64,000 nucleotides of DNA from Gnetum montanum (taxonomy: Eukaryota > Streptophyta > Gnetopsida > Gnetales > Gnetaceae). The stretch is from assembly GCA_015680685.1 (NCBI GenBank), contig MNCI01004170.1, positions 1,133,588 through 1,197,587 on the forward strand, written 5' to 3'. Made by a program: the position numbers and the translations under genes. The notes beneath the pieces are model-generated. The model worked only from the letters and a program-made list of their open reading frames with translations. It searched no databases and was not told the DNA's origin. This document shows positions 1 through 18,819 of the stretch, piece after piece. Numbering within the stretch: the stretch's first letter is position 1; each line of letters opens with the position of its first letter.

Positions 1-795
1 TCCCCTTTCTCGGCTGCTTTGTCTATGATTCTTGTTTCTCTTACCATTATCCTCAGGGTCTTTTCCTTTGTGACTACATCCAAATCCTGAAGGAAAGGGT
101 GAAGGAGATGATGAAGGTGAAGAAGAAGGAGGACTGTCATCATGATGGTGCCTACTTCCTTCTCTTTGGTGGTCATAGCCTTGATCGCAATTATGATCAG
201 AATGTCCTTCTTTGTCATGTGTTTGTGTTTCTTTTTTAGATCTTTTGTGTCCATTGGTACCAGAATCTAGGTTATGGATAGTTGAGTGAAGATTTTGATA
301 CACCAGCCCTTGACCAAAGTCAATGGGAGGAACATCATTGTGTGGGAGACCTCTTGAGGTAGGTTCACCATCCTCATTTTCACCTATGACACACAAGACA
401 TTCTGAGACAACTTCCCCTTCATGGATTCATAATGTCTCTCTTGTTGTAGATCCCTTTGACGTTGTGCCTCTGTGGGTCGATACTCTCTTGAGTCATGAT
501 CATGCACAATGTACTTTGCCTGTAAGTGCTGCATACCAATTCGTGTGAGAGCACGAAGAAGCATGCCTAGGATTGAATAATCAGGAGGTAACACTATGTT
601 ACCTTCTAAATCATGCCAACGTAGTTGTTCATCTTGATGGAGGATAAAGGTAAAGTTTGGTATATACTCATCGGGATGAATGTATACCATGCGAAACTGT
701 TGGGGGACTAGAGGATTATCATGTGTACTACGCCTCCAATTGTTCCCTGTATCAGACCTAGGCGATGAAACACTCTCGTAAGAAGAAGAAGACAT
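1..795 (-). CDS. Athila-like Gag, N-terminal part, element E1 (runs off the left edge)
   Basis: Reading the minus strand from the ATG at 795, 265 codons run to base 1 without a stop, so the frame continues outside the window. The product starts MSSSSYESV. It then has the conserved Gag start seen in all the related elements here: a short Val-Tyr-Ile-His-Pro-Asp-Glu-Tyr block followed by a His-Gln-Asp-Glu-Gln block at about residues 45-65. A low-complexity stretch rich in His, Asp, Ser and Pro follows from about residue 200. Gag would form the particle that packages the element RNA. The start lies about 120 bases inside the primer-binding site, as in G and A. This is the only related gag in the window with an intact frame, so E1 is probably the youngest copy on the left side. 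Ty3 Athila membership is inferred from the primer type and from similarity to G, whose RT motif is visible. Confidence 0.8.
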   Translation of the reverse strand, partial: MSSSSYESVSSPRSDTGNNWRRSTHDNPLVPQQFRMVYIHPDEYIPNFTFILHQDEQLRWHDLEGNIVLPPDYSILGMLLRALTRIGMQHLQAKYIVHDHDSREYRPTEAQRQRDLQQERHYESMKGKLSQNVLCVIGENEDGEPTSRGLPHNDVPPIDFGQGLVYQNLHSTIHNLDSGTNGHKRSKKETQTHDKEGHSDHNCDQGYDHQREGSRHHHDDSPPSSSPSSSPSPFPSGFGCSHKGKDPEDNGKRNKNHRQSSRERG

Positions 796-913
796 AATTG
801 TCTATTTAGTGTGTAATACTTTTCGTTTTAATAATTGTAAGATAACCAACCCTAAGGGTTTGTTCCAACGATGGGAAGATTTCCTAAGCTCTAGCTAGCG
901 CACAAACAACAAA

Positions 914-932
914 GTTCCCTGCAACGGTGCCA
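914..932 (-). promoter_or_regulatory. Primer-binding site of E1, tRNA-Asp type
   Basis: On the minus strand this reads TGGCACCGTTGCAGGGAAC, one base inside the LTR end. It matches the 3' end complement of plant tRNA-Asp (TGGCGCCGTTGCCGGGGA) with two differences over 18 bases. Athila-type elements typically use this primer. Confidence 0.75.
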
Positions 933-933
933 A

Positions 934-1721
934 TGATGAGCAGCAAGGTATCCCTACGCTCAACCATACAAATATGAGTGTACACGCACGATCTGGTCGA
1001 ATTCCAAGGACTAAGTGCTTATGCACCTTCACAGAACCCAGACGGGTTAGTCAATCGTTGTCTTCCCAAGCTTACTTGTATAGCGCGATTGCATGGTTAA
1101 GTAAACTTGAGGTATATGATTTTTATATATTTTCTGATGTTTTATGTCCTAGTGCTACAAAGGGAGAAGTGAACTAATTAAGTAACTAATTTAATTTAAC
1201 TAATTGACTATGCTCTAACTAGTCCTAACACCAACATCCGTTCCCACTTGCCGTACACATCCTGAACCAGTGCAACACTACTGGGATTACCAAATGCTAA
1301 TTGTTACTAGGTTACCAAGTGTTCCACACATGCTCGAAGTGGTTGTATTGAGTGTGCTTACTTGGGAGAGTTAACAAGGTGAGAGAGAGAACATTAATTA
1401 ACTAAGGAAAGCATTAAATAATTGTAAATAACACTAAATAAGCTATTCTGAATGCTGCAAGGTTTATCACAAAGTTCATCTTTATTTTTAGCCACAAGGT
1501 GTGCTTAGGTACACAATGCTTGAATAAAGATTTGTTCACTTAGAAATGATTCTAGCTTTGAGGAAGGAAAATTGCAAGAGTTCGGGTAAGGGACTAACAC
1601 TAACTATCCAAACCAAGCGCACCTACCTCTTATTGATAGGCGATGAGGTGGGTCCCGACATTGGATGCTTGATATCGCTTGTTGAGCTCCGATATCATGA
1701 ACCCAATATCGCGGTTCATCA
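934..1721 (-). mobile_element. 5' LTR of E1 (Athila-like)
   Basis: On the minus strand the LTR begins TGATGAACCGCG and ends CTCATCA next to the primer site. The end block (about 934-1010) matches the ends of the other LTRs at 27.5, 35.1, 43.9, 48.9, 52.8 and 56.5 kb. Just inside the 5' end are three GATATC/CGATATTGG-type words (about 1670-1720), followed by an AT-rich TATA-like stretch near 1630. The length of 788 bp is slightly shorter than its relatives. Outside bases are ATTAT. The other LTR is beyond the window, so the target duplication cannot be checked. Confidence 0.75.
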
Positions 1722-3190
1722 ATTATTTATGCAAGAGATTTATTTCTTAAAAATGCCATGTATAAACAAAGATAGAGCAAACTTGACTGAGAGGATAAAA
1801 CTAAATTGGGTAAGTGGTAGAGAAATAGAGGAGGGATGAGTGATTCCATTTTTAGTTATCTTGTTACCTCATACAGTAGTCAGGCTTGGTTAACATCTTC
1901 TTCTTTAAAATCATCTTAGCCAATTGATAGAGAGAGAGATATATATATATATCTAAGCTAGTTTTAGTGGCTTAAGGATTGGAAGCTTTCAACACTGATT
2001 ATTATTTGTTCTTTTATCTTTAGAGAGTGTTTTCTCCTTTTCTTTACAAAAAACCTTTTAATAAGAAGTAAAAACTTGTGAGGGCACTTCTAAATATAAG
2101 TAAGGCTTGAACCTTTACCTACCTTAAAGGGAAGGTTTTTTAGGATTGGTTTTAAGGGTGAAAACTTGAAAAGGCATCCCAAAATTGTGCAACTTTTTCT
2201 TTAGACTCTCTCTTTAATGATTTGATGTACTTTAAATTTTTAAAATATTATTATTTATTTTTTTGGCTTCAACTTTAAAAGGGATTTCACAAAAGATAAT
2301 TTGATGTTTGTTATGTCCAATGCATCTACATATCCTTTATATTTTTATGGAAGGGAATTTATGGAAGGGAATCAAAGGCAACTGTAACTAGCTCATCATC
2401 TTTAATTTTATTATCAATGTTGGCGAGTTGTGTTCTTCATTGAGTCAAGTTAGTCACCATTTCTCTTATACTATCATTAGGTTGTATTTGGTAGTTATTA
2501 ATTCTTATGATTAAACTTCGTTTCTTTTCTTTATCTATTTTTTTGAACATTTTATATAAGGTGACCTAGATATCGAAGACATATTTCTATCCAAGGATTT
2601 GTTGAAATTGAATGTTCTTACATCCTTTGAGACCTTGTTGGATTTATCAAGAGTAGTTTTAGAATTTCCTTTACGAAAAGTTTTTAATTGATAACTTGCT
2701 ATTTCCCACGGCAATCAAACTTGTGACATGAGGTTTCTATGGTAAGACTTTTATCTCATTGCTATGCCAAAGGTTGTTAGTTTGAAGTAAAGTAAGGTAT
2801 TGGAGCCCGAAACAACAAAACCCCAAAATATACATAGTCTAATTATAACTTTTTATAGATTTTGTATTTTATATATAAAAGTGTAGTTCCGGTTCCAAAT
2901 TAGATAGCAATAAACTAGGTGAAGACATACAATGTCAAACCTTATACCTCTGATTTATCATTTTAAGTCTGCCACGGTTTTGAAGCAGCCTCAAATAAAT
3001 GCTTACGCAGAACTCCGTGTTATCGAGCACGCTGAAACCAGGCATGACAAATTGCATGGTGCTGGCATACTATTTTGCACGGTTATGTTTTTGGCCAAAA
3101 GATGTCTAAGAGGACAACTCGGAAACATCCAATTTCCCGGAATTATTTATTAATTATAAACCACAAGTACAGAAAGTGATCCCACATATT
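1722..3190. other. AT-rich flank upstream of the ARF-GAP gene
   Basis: This is the pre-insertion sequence beside E1 and the distal upstream region of the gene. It is AT-rich, with a short (AT)n run near 1940. I see no coding frame of meaningful length or composition and no recognisable element. Confidence 0.5.
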
Positions 3191-3778
3191 ATTTTATATA
3201 TATAAAAAAAAAACCATAGACGAAGAAAACACGAGCAGCCACAGAAAGGCTGACAGTTAGCCGAGAGTGGGGCCCCACATAACGTAAAAAGGGACATAAA
3301 AAGCGCCAGCGCCATAATTGACAAAGTTTCGGTGCCAGCACGCCCCGTGCGACCAAACAAGTCAACAAAATAACACATGAAATGCAATTTCCCAATCATT
3401 CTCTTCCATTCCAATCCAATACCAAGTCATGCATAAATAATAAATCATATCATCATCAAAGATATCAAATATGCAATCTTCCGTTCTAATTGTAATTCTC
3501 CAACGTTGCCATTATTATTATTATTATTTCGGTACCACTGTTTCTTCTTTTCTTTGCTTCGTTGCCAAGATTTATTCCAATTCTCGTTGTTTCCTTCATT
3601 TCCCTCTCTCTCCCCCCTCTCTGTGCGACAGCAGCTCATTCCTGGGCTGCATCTTTCTTCCTTTTCTTTCTTTGCGATTCGTTTTTGATTTTATTCTCCG
3701 ACCTGTATCATCTGCTGCTGCTGCTGCTGCTCGTCGTATATATTTTCTTTTTTGATTTTTTGTTTTTGAAATTTGAAA
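3191..3778 (+). promoter_or_regulatory. Probable core promoter and 5' leader of the ARF-GAP gene
   Basis: A TATATATAAAA box lies at 3197-3207, about 570 bases before the start codon. The following leader contains an (ATT)n run near 3509-3528, a long CT-rich stretch (about 3590-3680) and a (CTG)n microsatellite at about 3708-3730, all common in plant 5' leaders. Upstream ATGs occur at 3471, 3506 and 3562. The last opens a frame that overlaps the true start out of frame. If the transcript starts near the TATA box, these upstream ORFs would reduce translation. The true start of transcription cannot be seen. Confidence 0.4.
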
Positions 3779-9482
<5,704 letters not shown>

Positions 9483-9910
9483 ATTCAATTCCATGAAAAG
9501 CATATGTGAAACGGGCAGAAAAGACTTTTAAAAGCTAATCTATGTAATCCTTGAATTAAACAAGACTTCATAGCCTGGTTTTTATCGGCTTCATTGCATT
9601 CAGTCTACACAGAAGTTTCTGTTTTAACAGTTTCATTAGGGGATTACACTATTGTTCGGTCAGAGATGACCAGGTACGAGTTTGAATTAAGGCAATTGTT
9701 TCAGGGGTTGTATTCTTTTTCTGGAATGTTGTATTGTTGGCTTAGGCATGTCGATTTGATATTTGCCCACGTGCATTCAAATTCAGTTGATGGATTAGTG
9801 CTGAAAATAATCACAAGTAGAGATCTTGGTTGGCTCTACTCATGACAGTGGTATTTTAAACCAATGGCTCTGTGAAAGTATCATTTTGTGGACAAATAAT
9901 TTAGCGCATA
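9483..9910 (+). other. Probable 3' UTR of the ARF-GAP gene
   Basis: The sequence after the TAA is moderately AT-rich. An 83-codon frame inside it (9594-9845) has no recognisable features. No canonical AATAAA hexamer stands out, so the poly(A) site is not defined and the end given is approximate. Confidence 0.35.
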
Positions 9911-12900
9911 TTTAAATGTGGCAGAATTGGTTTACAGATCCTAGTTAAAGTTGTAAAAGGTAAATAACAGTTCCTGCGGTTTTGAAAATTTGCAGACATT
10001 TCTCAAATTTAATACCCATGTCTATGCATGTTGGAAAACATAAGAACAATTCTTTTGTGATAAATCATAAGAACAATTCTTTTGTGATAAATTATCTGTA
10101 TTTGTTGACCATGACACTAATTCTTAATAACAACAATTTGATAAATTAACAAGGTTTAGAAACTTAGCTTTCTACCAATATTTTAATATGTTAATTTGTT
10201 ATAGAGTTTGTTCGTTATTTCTTGGACTTTTGATGAGGAAACTGGTTGAGAGTATCTTAGCTGTGTTTGATGTCTTGGAGTAAACCAATGTTAGAATATC
10301 TTTTTACCTGTTAGAATTTCGTTTTACCTATTAGAATTTAACTTGTGTTCTTTTCAATTATGTGATTATTGAAATTGAAACTAGCTTAGATACATATTAT
10401 ATGTACCTTTACCATTTGGCTGAGGAGGAATAAGGAACTCTTCACTGTTGAATTTCTTAAACCTGGCTCCTGGACGAATCTCAATCAAGTACCCCTTTCT
10501 TTCTCCTTTAATCTTTTTTTAAAATCATGTTCAAACCTCTTTGCTAAATTTGTTTTTGATTGTTGTTTTATTTCAATAGTTTAACAAATTTGGCTGTGAG
10601 AGTTGTAAATGATTTTAGACCATGATTTGTGAGAGTCCCGCTTGATTTTAGAGGAGTTTGAGGGCAAAAGTGGAACTTGATTCAGATTTAGGTTGTTGGA
10701 CATTACTAAGTGCAGTGTACTTTGTCAAGATATTGGACACGAATGACTTGGATCCTCTTTGTAAAGATAGATATAATATATATTTAGGTTAGTTCTATAG
10801 TTTTGCTTTTGCATTTATTATACCTTATGAAATGATCATACTTTTAATCAGGTTGATTTCTTTATGATGAAGTTCTCTTAGTTTTTCAGCCTTTTTTGTT
10901 TTATCTTATTTTTCTATGAAGATTTTCGCTTGAGTTGAACTTCTTGTTTTATGATTCTCTCAATCTTTTATTATAGTCTTTCTCATATGATTTGAAGACT
11001 TTTGTTGATGTTTCTTTATTCTATGCATGTTGCATAATTTCTTTAATTCTAATATGAATCTAATATAATTTCTTGTGTTAAAGTGTTTTTGTCTTGAATA
11101 AGAATCGTTCTCCTTGCCTTCTTTGACATTGCTTGATTTCATTTTAGATTTCATCTTAAAGGTTTTTTTTTTTTTTTTAGTTTTTAGGTTCATTTTAGAT
11201 CATTTCATTATCACGAGTTGTGTTCTTTCAGACCATGACTCCAGCACAAATCATGTTCTTTTTACCACGATTGGTCCATGACTTGTGGTCTTTATTTTTC
11301 AAGTTTTTTATCGACCATAATTCATGGTTTAAGTTGTAAAGGATATCATGATTCATGGTCAACTCATGATTAAGTATTTGCACTACAATAGTAGATATTG
11401 GCCTTTAGAATGGCCACTATGACCCGACCATGTCTCATGGTTTCCACAACTCATTATATGTAATTTTGGTTTTAGCCATTTGAGTTTGTTTTTAATTCTA
11501 CAACCTAATCATGACTTGTAATTTAAATAATCATGACCTTACCATGATTTATGGTTTACTAAAATTTTACCATTGTCTTTTGTGATTGACTTATGATCAA
11601 ATTTTTAGGTTGATTTTGAAGTTTCAATTTTAGAGACAGTTGATGCAAAGCTTTTTTGCTGTTGATCTTTAACCCATCAAAGTATAATCCCATCTGCCCT
11701 TTTTGTTCAAAAAGTACAATATGTGGAATTGTATGAAAAATGCTAATTGATGTATATCATTTTTCAAATCATGATAATATGGATCACTTTGTTTCTTAAA
11801 TACAAGGACATTGTACTTGGGTTTTACTTGCAACAAATTTGTATTCCATGCTAGTTTCATTTGTTATCCTTAATACAAGTAGAAGAATGTCCTTTATTTT
11901 GTGTGAAAGATTTCTAGCTACATTTGTGACATTTTGTGAAAAATATATTGTATTACCTCTATAAATAAACTGACCATTAACTATGTGTTTTACCTAAAGA
12001 ATGAGATTAACCTTGGCAATTAAGATTTTTTAAACTTTTGTTAAGTTCCACAAGCACTTAGGCTTGAGGTCTTGGATCTAGCATGTGAATTTGACATGTA
12101 GTAGTGCTTGTAGTTATTTATCCCAAAAAGTGTAGTGACTATATATACCTTGCAAAATAGATAACTAATTAACACTTCTTTGAAACACATTGATTATGAA
12201 ACTAAGAAAATAGAGTTGCAACAACTATAAGAGGATGACTATGCGAGTGATAGTAAGAAAGGGTGTTAATAGTAGAGGTGATGAAATGCATTAATTCAAC
12301 CCCTAAAACAAGGGAATTATTTGTCTAAAAGCATTTCCTATGAATCAAGAAATCTAGTTTGGAAAAAACAAGATTAGAAAATATTATTCATCTTTCATGT
12401 TGTAGCTCATTATGTATCATCTATTTAATGTGCTAGTGTTTTTATCTACTGCACATGCTTTGTCCAATAAACTACAAAATATTAGTAAGACATTATCTAG
12501 TCTTGAAACTAAAACTCAAGATTTTATTAAGGAGGTTTAGGTGTTTTGGCTCTTTATTATGCTTGTAATTTAAGGGTCCACTACATAGATTTATAACTAA
12601 TAAAGATGGTGATGTACTGTCATGATTTCATCTATTTTTGAAAACACGATACTTTAATTTATACACTTATTTTCCTATGAAAAATGCCCAATAATACATA
12701 AATGTGCATGAAATTCACACACTGATTGGATCTATGTTATTTTTTCTTGCATAAAATCATTTTATTTTCCCACTAGTTTTATCAAAAATTTTATTTGATT
12801 TTTCTATGAGACACCTACCACATGTTGATCCTTTCATTCTTGGCTTAAACAAGAATTTTTAATACATCTCATTACAAATATTGTTCTATATTAGTTATCT

Positions 12901-15900
12901 CATTTTTTATTTTTTACTTTTGACTTTAATTGGCTTTAACTTTGTTTGTGATGAAGCTCTGCTACTTGTCCTTTGATTTTGACTAAGTTTCTTTGACTTT
13001 GACCATTGACAAATTGTCACAACTATGTTGAAACTCTTCCATATGCTCTTTGATTTTGACTTTGATTGACTTTGGATTTGTCTTTGATTAAACATATAAA
13101 TTAGCATCATGGTAATGAAGCAACCCTCTTATCAGGTCTTTGGCTTTGATCAATGACAAATTAGCATTGATGAAACTCTCCCACGAGCTCTTTAACTTTG
13201 ATACTAAATAATGACAAATTCTATCACGAATCTACATTGAAGTTGTTTGTTCTTGCATAGTAAAATTGTGAATCTTGAAATAAAAAATAGGGTAATTTTA
13301 CAAGAAAATGATAAGAGAAAAGCATGTGAAAATCTATGTTTTAAAAGTTGCTAGGATGTGGGCAAATAAGGATAGAACTATTCAAAGATGTATTGAAAGT
13401 AGTAATGCTGGAAAGTTATAACACCCTATGTTCATAACCCCTAGTTTATGATTAATTATCTCTTGTTAACCTATGGCTTGGCTTACGTCTTTTGTTAAAT
13501 TATTTATACTTCTTGAGGGTTGATCTCCTAAGCTTCCAAGAATCTTATCTGTGCATTATTTTTGGAATCTTAATAAATCTTTTATTAAAGCTTGACTTTT
13601 TATAAATTGTGATTTATTTTTATAACTATTCTTATTTTTGGAAATATCTAGTATCTTTTTATAAAATATGATTTTATTCATCTTTAAGAAATGTTATTTA
13701 AAAGATTATTGATTCTTTGGTATTTTCTTCCTAGGAACAAGTTGTTAAGATGGTGGCACATGCTATGAACTAGTTGGATATTTTGAAAAAATGTTATCTT
13801 TTTATAAATCTTACTCAAGCTTTATTCCATGCCTTTTTTAGTAGACTTGGACTTTCTAATAATCATTGGACTATTGCTAAGCTTTTCTGAATATTAAGAA
13901 ATTTATGTATTGGACATACTATTATGAACTAATGTTTCTACATTGGCATGATAAATTTGGGCATTTTGTATAAAGCTAGGGTTTGTGTTTTAAATGCTTT
14001 ATTTATCCATTATTGTGAGTCAATCTCTCTCATTGGTGATCTCAATTTGGTCTTGGCCCTCTAGCAAATCTAACCTTGTATATTGTAGGTCTCCTAAATT
14101 GTGAAGGTAGAGCAACTAGTTCCAAGCTTTACTATTTTGTTATGATCTTAATATGTTGTTTATTGCCCTTGTAATATCATGTACACATTGATCTTGATGT
14201 GGTTTAACTCTTGTAACATTCATACTAAATTTTGATTTCATTCTCTACTCTTTCTTGGCCCTTTTCCTTTGTTTTTGATGTGTCTTCAATTGCATTTCTC
14301 ACCACAATATCTTATGGTATGTTTACCATGACTTATACTGAAGGCACTACTGGAAACTACAGGTTGTAGTCTTGTAGGTGGTTAAGAACCAAAGCTAAGA
14401 TGTGCATTTATTGAGTTGTAGGATTTACCATGACTCATGGTGAGATCATGGTCTAGACCATGACCTAACCACAGGTCATGGTGGGGCAGAAATGGATTTC
14501 AAGCCATTTTACATCTTTTGAACCTTATCCAACCTTTGATACTTAAACACATGCATTTTTTGATGTTTCAACCTCTTAATTATACATTTAATGGGATCAA
14601 TCGGTAAGCATTCTATGAAGTTTAGGTTAGCCTCTAGAGCTTGTTCTAGATGCACCATGGTAATTGGCTCTACTAGAAGGTTTTTAATTCTTCTTGTATG
14701 TTTGTATGCAAATTCAAATGGTAGGAGCTAGGAGCTTAATGGTGATAGAGCATTATCAATGGAGTTTCATTATTATTTCTTAATTTATTTTTTTGTTGAG
14801 TTCTATGTTATGATGAACATGACGTATTTGAAATTATGTATTGATGAATATTATTAACTCTCCTTGAGATTATTATTTTGTTATGACTATGAGAATTACT
14901 TATGAGCTTTGGTTTATGGTTATGGAAATTATTGTTAAAGCACTCTAACATGAATTTTTTAATCAACCATGAGCTTTGATTGAAGTTTTATAATACTTAT
15001 GGAGATTTCTTTGCTTAAGTTATAAGCACTATGATGTCACATGTCCTAAGTAATAAGTTACGTGTAGTTTAATCATGGATATCTTAAGAAAATTTTGTAG
15101 TATGAGAAAAGTAGTATCCAATTAAGAAACATGATTCTAGGTAAAAATTGTTGAGGTAAATATATTCAAATTTTTTGAAATGAGAATTGCTTTGTAAATT
15201 AATAGCCTTAATTAGTTTCATTTTTTTGAACATTAATGTTCAAAAATCATATCAAACATTTTTTCCTCTCTACTTCTTCACATGTTTGAAATGATCATAT
15301 TTCTAATACATTCCTAAACTAAAGATGCATTCTAGATTGATGCATCCCTAACTTGATGACATTCTAGATGTAGAAATTTTTTCAGGAATATGTCCCTATG
15401 AAATACTAATTAAAATATTAAAACATAAAAAACCTATACATAAATCTTCTATATTTGAAGAGAGATTGTAAAGGGTAGTGATAAGAAGAGATGGTTTAAG
15501 ATATATTGCAAAGAATGATGATGAAAAGAAATGGTTTAAGAGAGATTATATTATCATGGTTTAAAAGATAAATGATTGTATCCATGCATGTTCTAAGCAT
15601 GTTCTAAACATAACTTGTAATAACGTTACCCTAATGTTATTTGATACTCTACGGAATTCCTTTGGATCTAATATATCCAAGTGGAAGACTTGAAGACTAA
15701 GCCTACTAATGACTACTACGTTACATTCTACTCCTCCATTAAGAGTGAAGAAAAAAAAACATTATAAAGAATCTATAACTCCACCAATAATGAAAAAAAG
15801 CATTACAAAGACTCCACAAAAGTTAAGGTCATGGTTCTAGGAGGAGCATCTATGAATTTGGCAAGCACTAATAAACAACAATAAGGATATCATTGGTAGG

Positions 15901-15919
15901 TAAAAATGGTATAGCACCC
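9911..15919. other. Gene-poor AT-rich region
   Basis: About 6 kb with no coding frame above background. It includes a T-run near 11162-11178 and a cluster of ACCATGA/TCATGGT words at about 11225-11585 and again at 14430-14485. Much of it is probably old transposon sequence, but no protein domain could be read on either strand. Confidence 0.5.
12905..13215. repeat. Imperfect TTTGACTTTGA-type repeat
   Basis: The words TTTGACTTTGA, CTTTGATTTTGAC and GACAAATT recur at irregular spacing, giving a degenerate minisatellite. A 67-codon minus-strand frame (12907-13110) with Gln-Ser-Lys-Ser repeats is produced only by this periodicity. Confidence 0.6.
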
Positions 15920-16908
15920 TAGATCCCTAGATCCCTCATGATCCCTCATGATCCCTCATGATCTAGTAGAAGAAGGTTTAATAATGAGCCTAATAAAGAA
16001 TAAAATTGTTGTAGCAAGCTACAAGTCAATATCACAAGCCTTAATGCAGTGTTGTAAATGAGACATCTTCTAGTAAGGTCATAACTATAAATACACACCT
16101 ACTAACTATATTGATAGCACCGTTTGATCACACCCTAGGTAGATGGTATTATTTTGATTTTTGATTTTTTGTAGTAGTCAACAATTGTTAGTAGTGTAAA
16201 TAGAGTCTATAGTTTAAAGTCTTTATTTGAGTTTATTATACTTGGATGCACTTCATAATGATAATAAAGATCAAAATGGATTCTTCTTCATTGTAGAACT
16301 TTAACTTACCTTAGATTTACATTTTTTACATTTACTGCTTTTCTTCCTTCTAGGATCCTTCCTTGGTAGGATGAGCATTAAGCCTTTGGATGATGATCCT
16401 ATTTACTACTTTCCTTAGCATAATATTTACATTTCATCATATGTTAATTATTGATAAAATGAGTGTGACTTAATCTTAAGCATTTGACTTATGTTAGGTT
16501 TGTAATCCTAGCAACTAGACACTTGTCATATCTAGTTGCATGCTAGTTTCATAATTTTAGTGATGAGCACAAATATCCAAGAACATAATATCCAGTTGAG
16601 GATCAGACATATTAATGTAGGCTAGCCTAGGATTTATTCCTAACATTATTTAATTAATAATTAGACATAGTTTCATTATGTTTTGTATAGTTTAAACATG
16701 ATTATTAGAACATTAATAATCATAGGTCTCACCTAGACTTAATCATATGTACAAAGAAAACTACTAGGAACCTAGGTGAGATGATAACAACTTGCTATCA
16801 TATAATGACACTAAGCACTACTACTAATTTATCCATAGAATATTGCATAGTTTACTATGACAGTTGTAGATAGCATGGTTGGGCATTAGGCATACTCATT
16901 GGTCATTA
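15920..16908 (+). mobile_element. Decayed LTR of old Athila-like element H
   Basis: The right end (16877-16908) aligns base for base with the end of G's LTR: GGTTGGGC, AGG, CTCATTG and TCATTA against GCTCATCA. Further left are an AATAAAG poly(A) signal near 16260 and a TATA box (ACTATAAATACACACCTACT at about 16082) that resembles G's. Three tandem ATCCCTCATG units lie upstream (about 15926-15960). The left end is not certain. No partner LTR was found in the window. Confidence 0.55.
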
Positions 16909-16910
16909 CC

Positions 16911-16928
16911 TGGAACTATTATTGGAGG
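16911..16928 (+). promoter_or_regulatory. Decayed tRNA-Asp primer-binding site of H
   Basis: TGGAACTATTATTGGAGG lies two bases beyond the LTR end. Most differences from TGGCGCCGTTGCCGGGGA are C-to-T or G-to-A, as expected after long methylation-driven decay. The position relative to the LTR end supports the call more than the identity does. Confidence 0.45.
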
Positions 16929-16978
16929 TGGTGCTAGTAGCTTAGTTTAGTTAGCATTACCAACAATTGATGTAAAGG

Positions 16979-18574
16979 TGAAACACCACAAAAATTTGGA
17001 CCCAGCACTTCCAGACAAGAATCAAGCTAAGTCATGATACTTCCCAGCATGATTGAAACTTGTGAACCTCAAAAATAGCATCAAACAGAGCATATTTGAA
17101 CAAGAGAGAGTTCCTCGGGACCCACAGGTGACTACATTAGCATCTGGCATCAGGAATTTCAAGTTTTGGGTTCAAAATACTTGGTTTTGACCAAGTATAC
17201 TCTGGGCACACCTTGGTGTACGTTGGCCAGCGTATAGCCTAGCGTACAGCAACGTTCGGGCCCCAGAAATGAGTCAAAACATGCCAGAACTGAGCGTCTG
17301 GATCCCCCAGGACCTTTCCCAAGGTCCCTAGCAGGTCTCAGGCATCAAATTTTGGGCACCAAATGATGGCCTTTCATTCCTGTACGCTTGACGTATACGC
17401 CCAGCGTAGAGCCAGCGTACAACAACTTTCGGGCCCCAGAAATGAGTCAAAACATGCAAGAACTGAGCGTCTGGACCCCCTAGGACCTTCCCCAAGGTCC
17501 CTAGCAGGTCTCAGGCACCCAAAAATCAATTTTTGACCTTAAAATGAAGCATTTTCATGTGTATACGCTGGGTACATTTTTGGTGTACGCTGGCATGCTA
17601 TATGCTTACGCTGGCATCCTCTACGCTGGTATGCTATACGCTTACGCTGGCATCCTTTACGCTGGCATGCTATACGCTTACGCTGGCATCCTATACACTA
17701 GCATGTTGTACGCTGGATAGTTGTAACATATCCTGCACTCGGTCAATGCACCACCTGTCTCCCGATCCAAATTTTTCTCACCTCACAGCCACTCATCTCC
17801 TTCTAGATCCGAATCTAATGCCCAAGATCTCATAAAAACCTAGATTTTTCACGAGATCAAGGGTTGGCAATTTTAGGAAACCAGAGACAAAAACAAAAGG
17901 GAACTAGAGCAAGAAACCGGATACGCTGGACATCAACCTTGTACGCTAAGCATACAACCTCCATATGCTGTGCCTATAGTTTGACCCAGCGAATAGTCAT
18001 TCCTGCATCCACCGGAGCTTTTCGTCCACCTTGTGTTAAAGCCACAACTGCGTTAGATCGGTGCATGGAACTCTCATGTTGAAATACCATTAGCTGTTAC
18101 AGTTTACATCAATTGTTACGTGTGTGCTATTTACGCTCTCTTTACATTTACGCTGTTTATGCTCTATTTATGCTGTATATGCTCTGTTTACACTGTTTAC
18201 GCTCTGTTTACGTTTACGCTCTATTTACGCTGTATACGCTCTGTTTACACTGTTTACGCTCTCTTTACGTTTACGCTCTGTTTACGCTCTATTTATGTTG
18301 TATACGCTCTGTTTACATTGTTTACACTCTGTGTTACGTCTGTTTACGCTTCGATTTTTATGCTTGTTACGCCGTTCACGTATAACCCAGCGTACCGCAC
18401 TTTGGTGTACACTCGGGGAAATCCTTGCCTGATCTGCGTGCGGACCATCCAAGGTACTCTACCTTCGTCCATTCCAGCTCGCCCTCAAGCGAAGGTAGGG
18501 TCTTCTGTGCATGTCCAGTGATCCCTCGGTCTCTGTTTCCTTCCAACCGGAGATCGACGATTTCGGTCGGTACA
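16979..18574 (+). repeat. 5' LTR of F
   Basis: Begins TGAAACACCAC and ends GGTCGGTACA, 1596 bp. The first 280 or so bases differ from the 3' LTR almost only by transitions. It contains two copies of a roughly 180-bp unit marked by GAGTCAAAACATGC (17271, 17444), then TACGCTGG repeats (about 17550-17720), then a pyrimidine-rich array of TTTACGCTCTGTTTACGCTGT words (18125-18345). The long frames in this stretch are artefacts of the array. Confidence 0.9.
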
Positions 18575-18819
18575 GAAAATGGCACTAAAAGGAGGGTCTC
18601 TACCTTAAACTAGTTGTGCTTCAGAGCTCTTAGCGTCTACGCTGTTGAGTACACGCTGACTTTTTCCGAAAACCTCCCAGCATTTACGCTGTATAGTTTA
18701 AAACCTTACTTGCAAACTTTCCAGCGTCTACGCTGCCCCGTTTAAAACTCACCATCTACAAGTCTCCCAGCATCTACACTGTCAACCATACGCTAACTCT
18801 GTTTGCAGAACTCCCAGCG

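Noticed and set aside
12907-13110. Gln-Ser-Lys-Ser frame on the minus strand
   Set aside because: It is produced by the TTTGACTTTGA minisatellite, with no other support.
13690-14100. Possible LINE or other pol remnant
   Set aside because: Short protein-like stretches were read, but no catalytic or conserved motif could be identified.
17557-17835. 92-codon frame with Cys-Tyr-Thr-Leu-Ala-Ser repeats (also 24913-25191)
   Set aside because: It is translated TACGCTGG repeat within the LTR and has no start context or protein-like composition.
18113-18521. Overlapping long plus-strand frames rich in Tyr, Leu, Phe and Cys (and the copies at 25469-25888)
   Set aside because: All three frames stay open because a short TTTACGCTCT-type array has no stops; the proteins are repeat artefacts inside F's LTRs.
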